Assembly (NCBI GenBank): GCA_011524605.1
Contig: WTKA01000060.1
Location: 7,415 to 43,406, forward strand
Direction: 5' to 3'
DNA length: 35,992 nucleotides
DNA from: Hyphomicrobiales bacterium
Lineage (GTDB): Bacteria > Pseudomonadota > Alphaproteobacteria > Rhizobiales > WTKA01
Part shown: piece by piece, positions 1 through 8,926 of the stretch
How positions within the stretch are numbered: the first letter of the stretch is position 1
Layout: each line of letters opens with the position of its first letter
Position numbers and translations under genes: made by a program
The notes under the pieces: generated by a model
Databases searched by the model: none
What the model was told of the DNA's origin: nothing
Seen by the model: only the letters and a program-made list of their open reading frames with translations

Positions 1-140
1 CTTTTCAACTTTGACCTAGGCTATTTTAATCCAACCCAAAATAGCAACGCCTAATTTTTACATACGTGTTGAAATCTACTTATTTGGCAGCCAACCAATT
101 CGATCAATTTTGTAGAGGTTAAAATCTGTAATTTAACGCA

Positions 141-172
141 AAAAATCCCCCACTAATTAAGCTAATGGGGGG
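141..172 (-). terminator. Rho-independent terminator for the 197..769 minus-strand gene
   Basis: Minus strand reads CCCCCCATTAGCTTAATTAGTGGGGGATTTTTT: G/C-rich stem followed by a T-tract, directly downstream of the stop codon. Confidence 0.8.
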
Positions 173-196
173 TATGTGATTTAACAATTAAAGAGA

Positions 197-769
197 TTAG
201 TCTTGTTCTGTTCTGCCGCGCCATGTTTGATAAGGTGCTAGATCATCACTACACATCTCTAAAGATAGTTTTTTGATCTGATGCTTATCAGAACGACCGA
301 ACCGAGTGTCTTGCGCTGCTGTAACACACATATTAGGCGCTGCAACAGGTGAGAATTTACCATTTTCAAAAGAAATTGTTTGTAATTCGTTACCATCTTC
401 ACATGATGCCAAGCCTATACTTGATCCGGCAGTAAGGGCGCTCGCCGTTGCGCATACATCATAATTTGGCATATAAAGCTTATTGTTATCAAATTCTGAT
501 TTATCAAAAACTTGATCTGATCCAAGAGAGCCTTGGTATGAATAACATGTATGAACCTGCAAACCTTTAGTGATATCTATATTTTTATTGCCGCCAGCAA
601 TATCAATGCAATAGTGGTTTGTAACGCCGTCTAATTTATCAGAAAGAGCGATTTCAACTTGATTTTCATCAGCAATGGTCTGTGCATTTGCACTGACTGC
701 CGAAAAAATAACAGCTGAACTAAAAGCAATCACTTGAAGAGAGCGTAGGAAAATAGTTTTTTGTATCAT
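197..769 (-). CDS. Secreted small protein with ricin-type beta-trefoil-like repeats (hypothetical)
   Basis: ORF with N-terminal signal peptide (FLRSLQVIAFSSAVIFSAVSANAQ). Three Cys-spaced segments (CIDIAGG..TC, VCATAS..SC, MCVTAAQ..MC) and a terminal YQTW resembling a degenerate QxW lectin motif. Confidence 0.55.
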   Translation of the reverse strand: MIQKTIFLRSLQVIAFSSAVIFSAVSANAQTIADENQVEIALSDKLDGVTNHYCIDIAGGNKNIDITKGLQVHTCYSYQGSLGSDQVFDKSEFDNNKLYMPNYDVCATASALTAGSSIGLASCEDGNELQTISFENGKFSPVAAPNMCVTAAQDTRFGRSDKHQIKKLSLEMCSDDLAPYQTWRGRTEQD

Positions 770-820
770 TGTTCAACCTTTAATTTGTTGAGTAAAATTG
801 GGTAGCCATATTTGTTATAG

Positions 821-839
821 CTAGGCTCAGAGCCTGATA
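821..839. repeat. Solo copy of the element end sequence CTAGGCTCAGAGCCTGATA
   Basis: CTAGGCTCAGAGCCT is identical to the terminal sequence of the element at 35721-35992 and is itself palindromic (AGGCTC-A-GAGCCT). Confidence 0.6.
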
Positions 840-1015
840 TATACAGGATTGAATGCAAAAAAAAATTATACTATCGATTATAGGTAATTTCTTTTGAATA
901 CATACCATAAATTACAACATAATATGGCTAAAATGCACAAAGGAAGACTGTACTCAATTCAGGAATTCAGTCCAGATCTTCATTTTATATTTTGTTTAAT
1001 TCAATCTCAAAGCAA

Positions 1016-1525
1016 TTATAAGCGCCAAGCGAACCCGGTTTTGAGTACTTTTTTGCCCTCAAATTTTTCATGAGCTTTAGCAATAGCTGTACCTTTAACA
1101 TGCTCATAAAAATCACATCCAGCTCGATTTTCTTCTAAACACCAAAGTAACATAGCTTGATAGCCTAAGTCTTGTAATTTACTTGAAGCCGCTTTTAGCA
1201 GCTTTCGGCCAAGGCCAAGCCCTTGGTAGACAGGTAGTAAATAAAGTTCATAAACCTCGCCAGCGGGTACAGACCATTTAACACGGCTCGTTCCAATCGT
1301 TGCATAACCCACTGTTTTACCAGCGAATTTAATGATTAAAACGCGCAAGCCCTTTTCGATGGAATTTTTCCACCAGTTAGGCCCTCGTTTTGATATGGCT
1401 CTATTAAGGGCACATCCGGGCAAAATCCCTAGATAAGCTGAAGACCAGCTTTCTGCGTGAATAAAAGCTAAATCTTGTGCATCTTTAGCGGTGGCTATTG
1501 TAATATCAAATGTTTGAACTCTCAT
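1016..1525 (-). CDS. GNAT family N-acetyltransferase
   Basis: Acetyl-CoA binding motif region YLLPVYQGLGLGRKLLKAA and overall GNAT layout. Confidence 0.85.
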   Translation of the reverse strand: MRVQTFDITIATAKDAQDLAFIHAESWSSAYLGILPGCALNRAISKRGPNWWKNSIEKGLRVLIIKFAGKTVGYATIGTSRVKWSVPAGEVYELYLLPVYQGLGLGRKLLKAASSKLQDLGYQAMLLWCLEENRAGCDFYEHVKGTAIAKAHEKFEGKKVLKTGFAWRL

Positions 1526-1614
1526 GACATAGAGTGTGCCGCTTTATTAACAAAACGTAAAGCCCTAAGTTAAAAAAAAGTTAATTTATAATCTTAATTT
1601 TCCCCATAATATAC

Positions 1615-1647
1615 AAAAAAGAGGCCTGCATTTACATGCAAACCTCT
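1615..1647 (-). terminator. Rho-independent terminator
   Basis: Minus strand AGAGGTTTGCATgtaaATGCAGGCCTCTTTTTTG: stem with G-T wobbles and a T-run. Confidence 0.75.
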
Positions 1648-1800
1648 AATTCAAACATCTAAAACGCTAGGCTAAATGCTGATATTAAAGCATAAAAATA
1701 GCCAGCATATGTAATTATGCACGGTTGATATCTTACTTTGCAAGACCCCACCTTTATGTCCACTTTCAAAGCGAGAGCTTGCTTGAAAGCACCAACAAAT
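1615..1800 (-). ncRNA. Candidate sRNA or structured 3'UTR downstream of the MarR/ldtR-like gene
   Basis: Noncoding region with stacked hairpins (CTTTCAAAGC 1763-1772 / GCTTGAAAG 1781-1789; GGCTA 1670-1674 / TAGCC 1699-1703 enclosing ATGCT / AGCAT) ending in a strong intrinsic terminator. 5' end not determined. Confidence 0.3.
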
Positions 1801-1871
1801 AAGACATCCTTGTAAAAAGCAATCAAACTCATTAAAATGATGATATTGCTCTTCTTTCTCTAACGCTTAAA

Positions 1872-2384
1872 TTATAAGCGATAAAGAATTTGGTCTGTCC
1901 AAAAACGCTCTAAACGCTGCATAGATTCGTTCATAGTTTGAAATTCTTCAGGACTTAACCCACCAACTTTTTCAATTGAAAGAACATGGCGGTTATATAA
2001 CCCTTCGACAACATCATGGATTTCTTGGCCTTTTTCTGTAAGTTTAATACGAACAGAACGGCGATCATCTTTAGATGGTCTATGGTGAATATAGCCTAGG
2101 TCAACAAGTTTCTTAAGGTTATAAGAAACATTTGAGCCCTGATAATAGCCTCGTGAACGCAGTTCGCCTGCTGATAATTCTTCTCCACCAATATTAAACA
2201 GAAGAAGAGCTTGAATAGCATTAATTTTTGAACTGCCTGTACGGTCAAATTCATTTTTGACGACTTCTAAAAGCCGACGATTTAAACGCTCAACCAAAGA
2301 TAAGGATTCAAGATAATGCTTTTGAACTTCCTCATACCCTTCTGGTGGTGAGCTAGTTACTTTTTCCTGTGCTAAAGTACTCAT
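1872..2384 (-). CDS. ldtR: MarR-family winged-helix regulator, LdtR-like
   Basis: Winged-helix MarR sequence (NVSYNLKKLVDLGYIHHRPSKDDRRSVRIKLTEKG) next to DUF6163-like and hemB. Start taken as 2384 (MSTLAQ..) because GAGG lies 7 nt upstream of that ATG. The provided ORF extends to 2516 with an implausible N-terminus. Confidence 0.7.
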   Translation of the reverse strand: MSTLAQEKVTSSPPEGYEEVQKHYLESLSLVERLNRRLLEVVKNEFDRTGSSKINAIQALLLFNIGGEELSAGELRSRGYYQGSNVSYNLKKLVDLGYIHHRPSKDDRRSVRIKLTEKGQEIHDVVEGLYNRHVLSIEKVGGLSPEEFQTMNESMQRLERFWTDQILYRL

Positions 2385-2575
2385 TTTACGCCTCGATTTT
2401 TTTCTTTTTTTCTTCGGTGCTGGTTTCCAGTCTCCCGATGTAAAACACTTTAAGACAAATAATCTAAAATTTAGCAAAAAACCGGGGCTAATTTTTAGTA
2501 AACGCAACAGAGACAATTTTATGGAAAATATAGGGCTAATAATTTAAGGCATTGATTTAATTTGATATATTGAAA

Positions 2576-3022
2576 TTAATGACTATGAATATGGCCAAAA
2601 TCTTCAATAAATGCTTCATATTTTTGCCGCAAAAAGATATAAATTATTAGAAAAAAAGCTTGAATTGGGATAAATAAGCTTAACAAAATGATAGGATTTT
2701 CATTAAAAATATTTGAAAACACAACAATTGTTGTATGTAACAGCCATAAAGTTACCCCCCATGGTGTTAATAGCCATAATCCAAGTCCGGCAATGACGCT
2801 AATTGTTGCAATAAAAATTACTTCAACCTGAGAAAAAAAGTTCAAATTTGTAAAAGGCATGTCTTCATAAATGCCGCCTATAATGTAAAGCCATGCGTAC
2901 GCGCCAAAGAAAATATGAAACAAGCCTAAAAACCTGAGATAGCTCATAAAATTACGCACGACATTATTCTTTCGAGCTTTTGCCGTAAAATCTTCATTAT
3001 TATCATCTGGCTGAATATTCAT
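2576..3022 (-). CDS. Small membrane protein, DUF6163-like
   Basis: Four predicted TM segments; position between a MarR regulator and hemB as in Rhizobiales genomes. Confidence 0.6.
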   Translation of the reverse strand: MNIQPDDNNEDFTAKARKNNVVRNFMSYLRFLGLFHIFFGAYAWLYIIGGIYEDMPFTNLNFFSQVEVIFIATISVIAGLGLWLLTPWGVTLWLLHTTIVVFSNIFNENPIILLSLFIPIQAFFLIIYIFLRQKYEAFIEDFGHIHSH

Positions 3023-3176
3023 CTATTTTTCCAGTTTTGTTGAAAAATTTTCAAAAATCATTATATATCTCTTAGATCAAATTATATATTTTTCAACATA
3101 AGTTTCAAACATCTCTTTAGCCCTTTGCATTTATAAGCGCTAAAATTATATAAATGACACCCATGAGTACATAGAT

Positions 3177-4175
3177 ATGAACCTTGATTTATCAAAGCGA
3201 ATGCGGCGCAATAGAAAGAGCGATTGGGCAAGGCGTCTTGTTACGGAAACAACATTATCTCCATCAGACTTTATTTGGCCTCTTTTTATTCAAGAAGGGT
3301 GTAATGAAAAAACGCCCATCCCTTCAATGCCTGGTGTATATCGTTATTCAATTGATCTATTGGTAGAACAAGTAAAAGAAGCTGCAAACTATCAATTACC
3401 AATGATTGCCCTCTTCCCCAATACACCGCAGGACTTGCGAGATGATAAAGGAAGTGAAGCGCTTAACCCTAACAATCTTGTATGTAGGGCTATCCGCGAG
3501 ATTAAATCCCTAGGGCTTAATATAGGGATAATGGCTGATGTTGCCCTAGACCCTTACACATCACATGGCCATGATGGTCTTATTATTGATGGCGAAATTG
3601 TCAATGATGCAACGGTAAAAGTCCTAACGCAACAATCCCTGATTTTGGCACAAGCTGGTGCTGATTGTTTAGGTCCTTCTGATATGATGGATGGACGTAT
3701 TGGCGCCATAAGACAGACATTAGAGCAAAACAAATATTATAATACTCAAATTATGTCATATGCGGCAAAGTTTGCTTCCAGCTATTATGGGCCTTTCAGA
3801 GACGCGGTAGGTGCCTCCTCCACTTTGCAAGGGGATAAAAAGAGCTATCAAATGAACCCTGCTAATAGCAATGAAGCCTTGCAGGAAGTTAGACTTGATA
3901 TTGAAGAGGGTGCTGATATGGTGATGATAAAGCCCGGCCTCCCCTATCTTGATGTCTTAAAGAATGTAAAATCAACATTTAATATACCAACATTCGCCTA
4001 TCAAGTATCAGGTGAATATGCTATGATTCAAGCGGCAGTTGAAAACGGCTGGCTTGAAAAAGAAAAAATTATGATGGAAACTTTGCTATCTTTTAAACGA
4101 GCCGGTGCTGATGGGGTCTTAACTTACTTTGCCCTTGATGCTGCAAAATATCTACTCAATAAGGATGCCATATAA
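3177..4175 (+). CDS. hemB: Delta-aminolevulinic acid dehydratase (porphobilinogen synthase)
   Basis: Full-length ALAD: MRRNRKSDWARRLVTE, MADVALDPYTSHGHDG, GADCLGPSDMMDGRIGAIR, MVMIKPGLPYLD, AYQVSGEYAMI. Confidence 0.97.
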   Translation: MNLDLSKRMRRNRKSDWARRLVTETTLSPSDFIWPLFIQEGCNEKTPIPSMPGVYRYSIDLLVEQVKEAANYQLPMIALFPNTPQDLRDDKGSEALNPNNLVCRAIREIKSLGLNIGIMADVALDPYTSHGHDGLIIDGEIVNDATVKVLTQQSLILAQAGADCLGPSDMMDGRIGAIRQTLEQNKYYNTQIMSYAAKFASSYYGPFRDAVGASSTLQGDKKSYQMNPANSNEALQEVRLDIEEGADMVMIKPGLPYLDVLKNVKSTFNIPTFAYQVSGEYAMIQAAVENGWLEKEKIMMETLLSFKRAGADGVLTYFALDAAKYLLNKDAI

Positions 4176-4639
4176 TGAATGATATCATCTCACCTGATCT
4201 CATTGAAAAAATTGCCTTACAATCTGTGTTGAGACGCCGGATTGTTGCTTATTTTATTGATATTGTCATCATCTGCCTTTTAATCATCCCGGCGGCTATT
4301 TTGGTATTTATTTTAGGCTTTATGACTTTTGGTGCTGCTTGGCTTTTATATTTCTATCTGTGGGCACTGGTTGCTTTATGCTATATTGGTGTCTCAGTAT
4401 CCTTAAATAGTCAAACTGTCGGCATGGGTTTTGTCGGCTTAAAAATGTCAAATAGTGAAGGCGCAAAAATAGGTGGCCTTTTAGGTATTTTGCATTCTAT
4501 TCTCTTTTATGTTTTATTTACTTTAACATCAGGGGTTATCATTCTTGTGCCTTTATTTACAAAAAACAAGAGAATGGCTCATGATATGCTGTTAGGTATT
4601 AGCGTTATCAATGAAAGAGCGATAAAAGATATCATATAA
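4175..4639 (+). CDS. RDD family membrane protein
   Basis: LRRRIVAYFIDIVIICLL, SQTVGMGFVGLKM and RMAHDMLLGISV motifs of RDD proteins. Start overlaps the hemB stop (TAATG). Confidence 0.85.
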   Translation: MNDIISPDLIEKIALQSVLRRRIVAYFIDIVIICLLIIPAAILVFILGFMTFGAAWLLYFYLWALVALCYIGVSVSLNSQTVGMGFVGLKMSNSEGAKIGGLLGILHSILFYVLFTLTSGVIILVPLFTKNKRMAHDMLLGISVINERAIKDII

Positions 4640-4685
4640 TAAGCATTGCTATCATCATTTAAAGACAAAAGAAAAGGAGCAAGAT

Positions 4686-5444
4686 TTGTCTAAAATTAAT
4701 TCTGATATATCTCAAATCAATACGCCTCCTTTTTATCTGACTAAACCGCAGCCCTGCCCTTATTTAGAAAATCGAACCGAGAGAAAAATTTTTACGATAT
4801 TACAGGGCGGCAATGCCGATAGTTTGAATAATTTACTAAGCGGCTGTGGCTTTAGAAGAAGTCAAAACATTGCTTACAGACCTGCCTGTGATGGCTGCAA
4901 CGCATGTTTAACAACGCGCATTCCCGTTAAAAACTTTAAGCCAAGTAAATCACAAAAGCGTATTTCTAAAAAGAATACGGATATTTTAGGGTGGAATTTA
5001 GATTGCGAAGCCAGCAGCGAACAATATGATTTATTTGAATCCTATGTTCAAAAACGCCATCTCGATGGCGGCATGGCGAATATGGGCATTCTTGATTATG
5101 CAATGATGATTGAAGAAACCCATGTTCAGTCCATAGTTAGAGAGTATAGACTGAAAGAAACAAAGAATAGTTCTGAAAGCGCATTAAAGGCAGTTGCTCT
5201 ATGTGATATATTAAGCGATGGCCTGTCTATGGTCTATAGCTTTTATGATGTAAATGCTGCATCTCGAAGCTTGGGTGTTTATATGATTTTAGACCATATT
5301 GCTCAAGCGCAACGGTTAGAACTTGATTATGTATATCTTGGCTATTGGGTGAAAAACTCACCTAAAATGGCTTATAAGAGTCAGTTTAAGGGTATTGAGG
5401 TCTTAACAAATAATGGCTGGGAACTTATAGAAAATCTAGAATAG
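4686..5444 (+). CDS. bpt: Aspartate/glutamate leucyltransferase (Bpt; Ate-type aminoacyl-tRNA-protein transferase)
   Basis: PCPYLENRTERKIFT, GFRRSQNIAYRPACDGCNACLTTRIPV, YLGYWVKNSPKMAYKSQF. TTG start with AGGAG (4675-4679) just upstream. Confidence 0.93.
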   Translation: MSKINSDISQINTPPFYLTKPQPCPYLENRTERKIFTILQGGNADSLNNLLSGCGFRRSQNIAYRPACDGCNACLTTRIPVKNFKPSKSQKRISKKNTDILGWNLDCEASSEQYDLFESYVQKRHLDGGMANMGILDYAMMIEETHVQSIVREYRLKETKNSSESALKAVALCDILSDGLSMVYSFYDVNAASRSLGVYMILDHIAQAQRLELDYVYLGYWVKNSPKMAYKSQFKGIEVLTNNGWELIENLE

Positions 5445-5489
5445 AAGGTCTTATTTCTATAAAAAACAACGGTATATAATAGTTATAAA

Positions 5490-6491
5490 ATGCTAAATTT
5501 AATCAAATTTATGCTCTTTCTCACTTCTATACTCGTTATAGCCATCTTATTATTTAATCAATATTTTGAATTGTTAGATGCCTTCAATCAATTTCAAGAA
5601 TTTTACTTTATTTTTCTTCTAATAGGCGTCTCTACAATCATATTTTTTGATAAAGCGCGCAAAACAAATGTAAAATTGCTACTCTTCTTTATTTTTTTAG
5701 GCTTGATTATAACTTGCCGCTATATTTTGCAAGAACACATAAAAGCAGATCACTACCATGATAATCAAGCATATGAATATAGCCTTTTAAGTATGAATGT
5801 GCATCATAATGACCTCGATGGCGCTTCTTTTTTATCTTATATTGAAAATTATGAACCCGACTTTCTTTTATTACAAGAGTTTAGCGGTAGCAAAATAGCC
5901 GAAATTGCTCAGGAAGTTAGAAAATTCTACCCCTATGAACAAAGATGTGTGATTCAATCTTACTGCCACACAATTATTTTTTCCAAACATGCATTTATAG
6001 AAACAGACAATTTAGTAGCAGCACAAAAATCTATTTTAAATGGTAATTTGCACCGTACCGCTTTAGCAAAAGTTGCGCTTCCCACCGGCTCATCCTCAAG
6101 CTCTATAAAAAATCTTGCCCTATATGCTGTTCATTTAAGATGGCCAATTCATTTTAATGATGAATATTCAACGCAAAGACAACAGGTAAGAACGCTTATT
6201 CATTCAATCCAGAACTTAAATGAAAGCCAGGCTATTATCATGGCAGGCGATTTTAATTCCGTGCCATGGTCTTATAATTTAAGCCTATTAAAAAATGGAA
6301 CAAATCTTCGCTTAGTTGACACGCCTACAAAAACATGGGGTCCTACCCTCTATGAAAACGCGCCAAACATACCAATTTTTGACATTGACCATTTTTTTGC
6401 AAGCGAAAATATTATTGTTCACAAAACAAAAAAACTTGGTTTTGCAGGCTCAGACCATTGGCCGCAAATCATGTATTTTTCACTTAATTAA
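5490..6491 (+). CDS. Membrane-anchored endonuclease/exonuclease/phosphatase family protein
   Basis: N-terminal TM helices then EEP motifs: LLLQEFSG, MAGDFNSVPWS, IDHFFAS, GSDHWPQI. Confidence 0.85.
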   Translation: MLNLIKFMLFLTSILVIAILLFNQYFELLDAFNQFQEFYFIFLLIGVSTIIFFDKARKTNVKLLLFFIFLGLIITCRYILQEHIKADHYHDNQAYEYSLLSMNVHHNDLDGASFLSYIENYEPDFLLLQEFSGSKIAEIAQEVRKFYPYEQRCVIQSYCHTIIFSKHAFIETDNLVAAQKSILNGNLHRTALAKVALPTGSSSSSIKNLALYAVHLRWPIHFNDEYSTQRQQVRTLIHSIQNLNESQAIIMAGDFNSVPWSYNLSLLKNGTNLRLVDTPTKTWGPTLYENAPNIPIFDIDHFFASENIIVHKTKKLGFAGSDHWPQIMYFSLN

Positions 6492-6499
6492 AATAAAAA

Positions 6500-7303
6500 T
6501 CATTCTGAAATCAACACGCCTTCAACATTTTGCAAAGCAGGGAAATATTCAAGCAAATAAAAGCCCATGCTTGTCATTGAAGGTAAGTCTTCGTGAATCC
6601 AACCGTTATTATTTAAGAATAGAAGGCCTGTCACAATCAATAATACCCCAATGACAATTTCAACAACACCTAAGTTTTTCTTAAACTTTTGCGACCAGCG
6701 GATAAATTGGGGAGCAAAAAGCGCGGCTATAAGAAATGGAATAGCAAGGCCTGCTGAATAAAAACCAAGTAAAAGAATACCATCAACCATTGTGTCTGAA
6801 ATACTCGCAATCGGCAATATTGCACCCAATATAGGGCCAATACAAGGAGTCCAGCCAAAAGCAAATGCAAGACCTAAAACATAAGCGCCAAAGGGGCCTG
6901 AGGCAGCACTGGAATGTTGAAAGCGAAGCTCGCGATATAAAAAGCTTAGTTTAAAAACACCTAAAAAATGAAAGCCAAAAAGAATAATAACACTACCTGC
7001 AACCATGCTTAGCGCGGTAAGATATTGATTTATAAATTGACCTAAAAGGGTTGAAGCTGCGCCCAAAGCAATAAATACTGTTGAAAACCCTAACACAAAG
7101 CCAATAGCAGATATAAAGACATTGCGGCGAATTTTTGCGTCTATATTTTTCTCATCATTGATTTGATCTAAGCTTACCCCTGCAATATAAGCTAGATAAG
7201 GCGGCACAAGAGGCAAAACACATGGGGAAAGAAAGGATAAAAAACCCGCTAAAACTGCGATGCCATATCCAACATGCTCTATATTTTCCATATCTACCCT
7301 CAT
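6500..7303 (-). CDS. ccdA: Cytochrome c biogenesis protein CcdA
   Basis: GFLSFLSPCVLPLVPPYLAYIAG and AFGWTPCIGPILG motifs with six or more TM segments. Confidence 0.9.
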   Translation of the reverse strand: MRVDMENIEHVGYGIAVLAGFLSFLSPCVLPLVPPYLAYIAGVSLDQINDEKNIDAKIRRNVFISAIGFVLGFSTVFIALGAASTLLGQFINQYLTALSMVAGSVIILFGFHFLGVFKLSFLYRELRFQHSSAASGPFGAYVLGLAFAFGWTPCIGPILGAILPIASISDTMVDGILLLGFYSAGLAIPFLIAALFAPQFIRWSQKFKKNLGVVEIVIGVLLIVTGLLFLNNNGWIHEDLPSMTSMGFYLLEYFPALQNVEGVLISE

Positions 7304-7407
7304 TGAAAAATTTTGATCACTTTAATAAAGCTAGATAAAAAATACAATGATGATCATTGCCATATACAAAAATGTGATTATATCTTTGAATAGATCAATA
7401 ATTAGGA

Positions 7408-7908
7408 ATGGCTTACATGAAATTACTTAAATACATCACTTTTTCCTCTATTCTTATCCTTGGTGCAATTTCGACAGCATCAGCGGAAGCTGATTTAGAA
7501 AAAGGGAAAAAGACTTTCAAAAAATGCGCTGCATGCCATCAAGTTGGAGAAGGTGCAAAACATAAAGTTGGCCCTCACCTTAATGATTTATTTGGTCGAG
7601 CCGCAGGCAGTTTAGAAGATTATAAATATTCTAAAGCATTTAAACAAGCAGGTACAGAAGGCATCGGTGGAAATGGTGAGCCGCTTATTTGGAACGAAGA
7701 AACCTTGTCTGCCTTTTTTAAGAATCCTAGAAAATATATTAAAGGCACAAAAATGGGCTTTGCTGGTTTGAGAAAAGATCAAGAGATTACTAATATTGTT
7801 GCTTATTTAGAAAGTTTTTCTGAGGCAGCAATCGTTGAAGAAGATCAAAGCCTAGAAGAAAATACAAGCCTAGAAGAAGAAATTAACCCAGAGACAATAG
7901 CTGAGTAA
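7408..7908 (+). CDS. Class I cytochrome c (cytochrome c2-like)
   Basis: Signal peptide, CAACH heme motif, [25 protein letters not shown] axial Met region, acidic C-terminal tail. Confidence 0.92.
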   Translation: MAYMKLLKYITFSSILILGAISTASAEADLEKGKKTFKKCAACHQVGEGAKHKVGPHLNDLFGRAAGSLEDYKYSKAFKQAGTEGIGGNGEPLIWNEETLSAFFKNPRKYIKGTKMGFAGLRKDQEITNIVAYLESFSEAAIVEEDQSLEENTSLEEEINPETIAE

Positions 7909-7943
7909 GTTATTATCAACTATCTCCAACTAAAGCAATCACA

Positions 7944-8924
7944 TCAGCCCCATAAAAGGGGCGATGGCAACTGCATTTGCGTACCATGATATTGAACAGG
8001 ATTTGATATATCTTGCGCCAATAATAAGGGGCCATCAAGATCAATAATATTTGCTAAAGAGGCAATAACATAAGCAGGTGCCATAGCTAGGGAGCTAGAA
8101 AGCATGCAGCCAGCCATAATTTGAAAATCTAATTCTTTTGCTTTTTTCACCATTTCCAAACCTTGTGTTAAGCCCCCTGCTTTATCGAGCTTAATATTTA
8201 CCGCTTGAAAATAAGGCCTGAGCCTTTCCAAATCTGCATTTGTGTGCAAGCTTTCATCAGCACAAATAGGAATAGGCGATTGTTGTGGCAAATGATTTTC
8301 TTGCCCAGCAGGCAATGGCTGCTCAATTAAAGCGACTTTTGCCCTCATACAAGCATCCATCATTGTTTCATAAAGCTTGCCTGTCCAACCTTCATTTGCA
8401 TCGACAATTAGCTGAGCATCAGGCCTAGCTTCATATATAGCTTGAAGCCGTTCAACATCTAACCCATCCTCAAGCCCCAACTTGACTTTGAGTAAATCAG
8501 CAAATTCATTCTCTTTTGCGCTATTTGCCATATTTTCTGGCGTGTCTATACTTAACGTAAAAGCTGTTTGTAAAAATTGCGGCGGCTTTAATTGTAATAT
8601 TTCCCAAATCGTTTGTTTTTTCTTCTTACACATAAGATCCCAAAAGGCGCAATCCACCGCATTGCGGGCAGCTCCTGCTGGCAAAATATCTTGGATTTGT
8701 TCTGGTGTTCCAGCTAATTGTAATTTTGATTTCACAGACATTATATCTGCCATTACACTCTTAACCGTTTCACCATATCTTGCATATGGGCGACATTCTC
8801 CAACCCCTATAAGGCCTTGATCTTCAAGCCTGACCTGCACAACATCAACAGCAGATAATGCGCTGCGGGATATTTGAAAAACACCCTTAATTTCATAAGT
8901 TTGATGAAGAATCTCAATATTCAT
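7944..8924 (-). CDS. dgcA: Enolase-superfamily epimerase/racemase, DgcA-like (dipeptide epimerase family)
   Basis: LKVKLG, IVDANEGW, ICADES, VNIKLDKAGGLT catalytic motifs; C-terminal DLDGPLLLA..PLLWG as in DgcA proteins. Substrate not proven. Confidence 0.75.
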   Translation of the reverse strand: MNIEILHQTYEIKGVFQISRSALSAVDVVQVRLEDQGLIGVGECRPYARYGETVKSVMADIMSVKSKLQLAGTPEQIQDILPAGAARNAVDCAFWDLMCKKKKQTIWEILQLKPPQFLQTAFTLSIDTPENMANSAKENEFADLLKVKLGLEDGLDVERLQAIYEARPDAQLIVDANEGWTGKLYETMMDACMRAKVALIEQPLPAGQENHLPQQSPIPICADESLHTNADLERLRPYFQAVNIKLDKAGGLTQGLEMVKKAKELDFQIMAGCMLSSSLAMAPAYVIASLANIIDLDGPLLLAQDISNPVQYHGTQMQLPSPLLWG

Positions 8925-8926
8925 AA

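Noticed and set aside
13-30. ACCTAGGCTATTTTAATC at the window start as a partial element end
   Set aside because: Match limited to CTAGGCT; no following AGAGCC palindrome and no element body nearby.
1730-1795. MSYLLVLSSKLSL mini-ORF on the minus strand as a second Leu leader peptide
   Set aside because: Very short, no amino-acid biosynthesis gene downstream, and it lies inside the hairpin region better explained as a structured 3' end.
1872-2516. The full 214-aa ORF for the MarR regulator as given in the ORF track
   Set aside because: N-terminal ~43 residues look like read-through of upstream sequence; GAGG-spaced ATG at 2384 is a better start.
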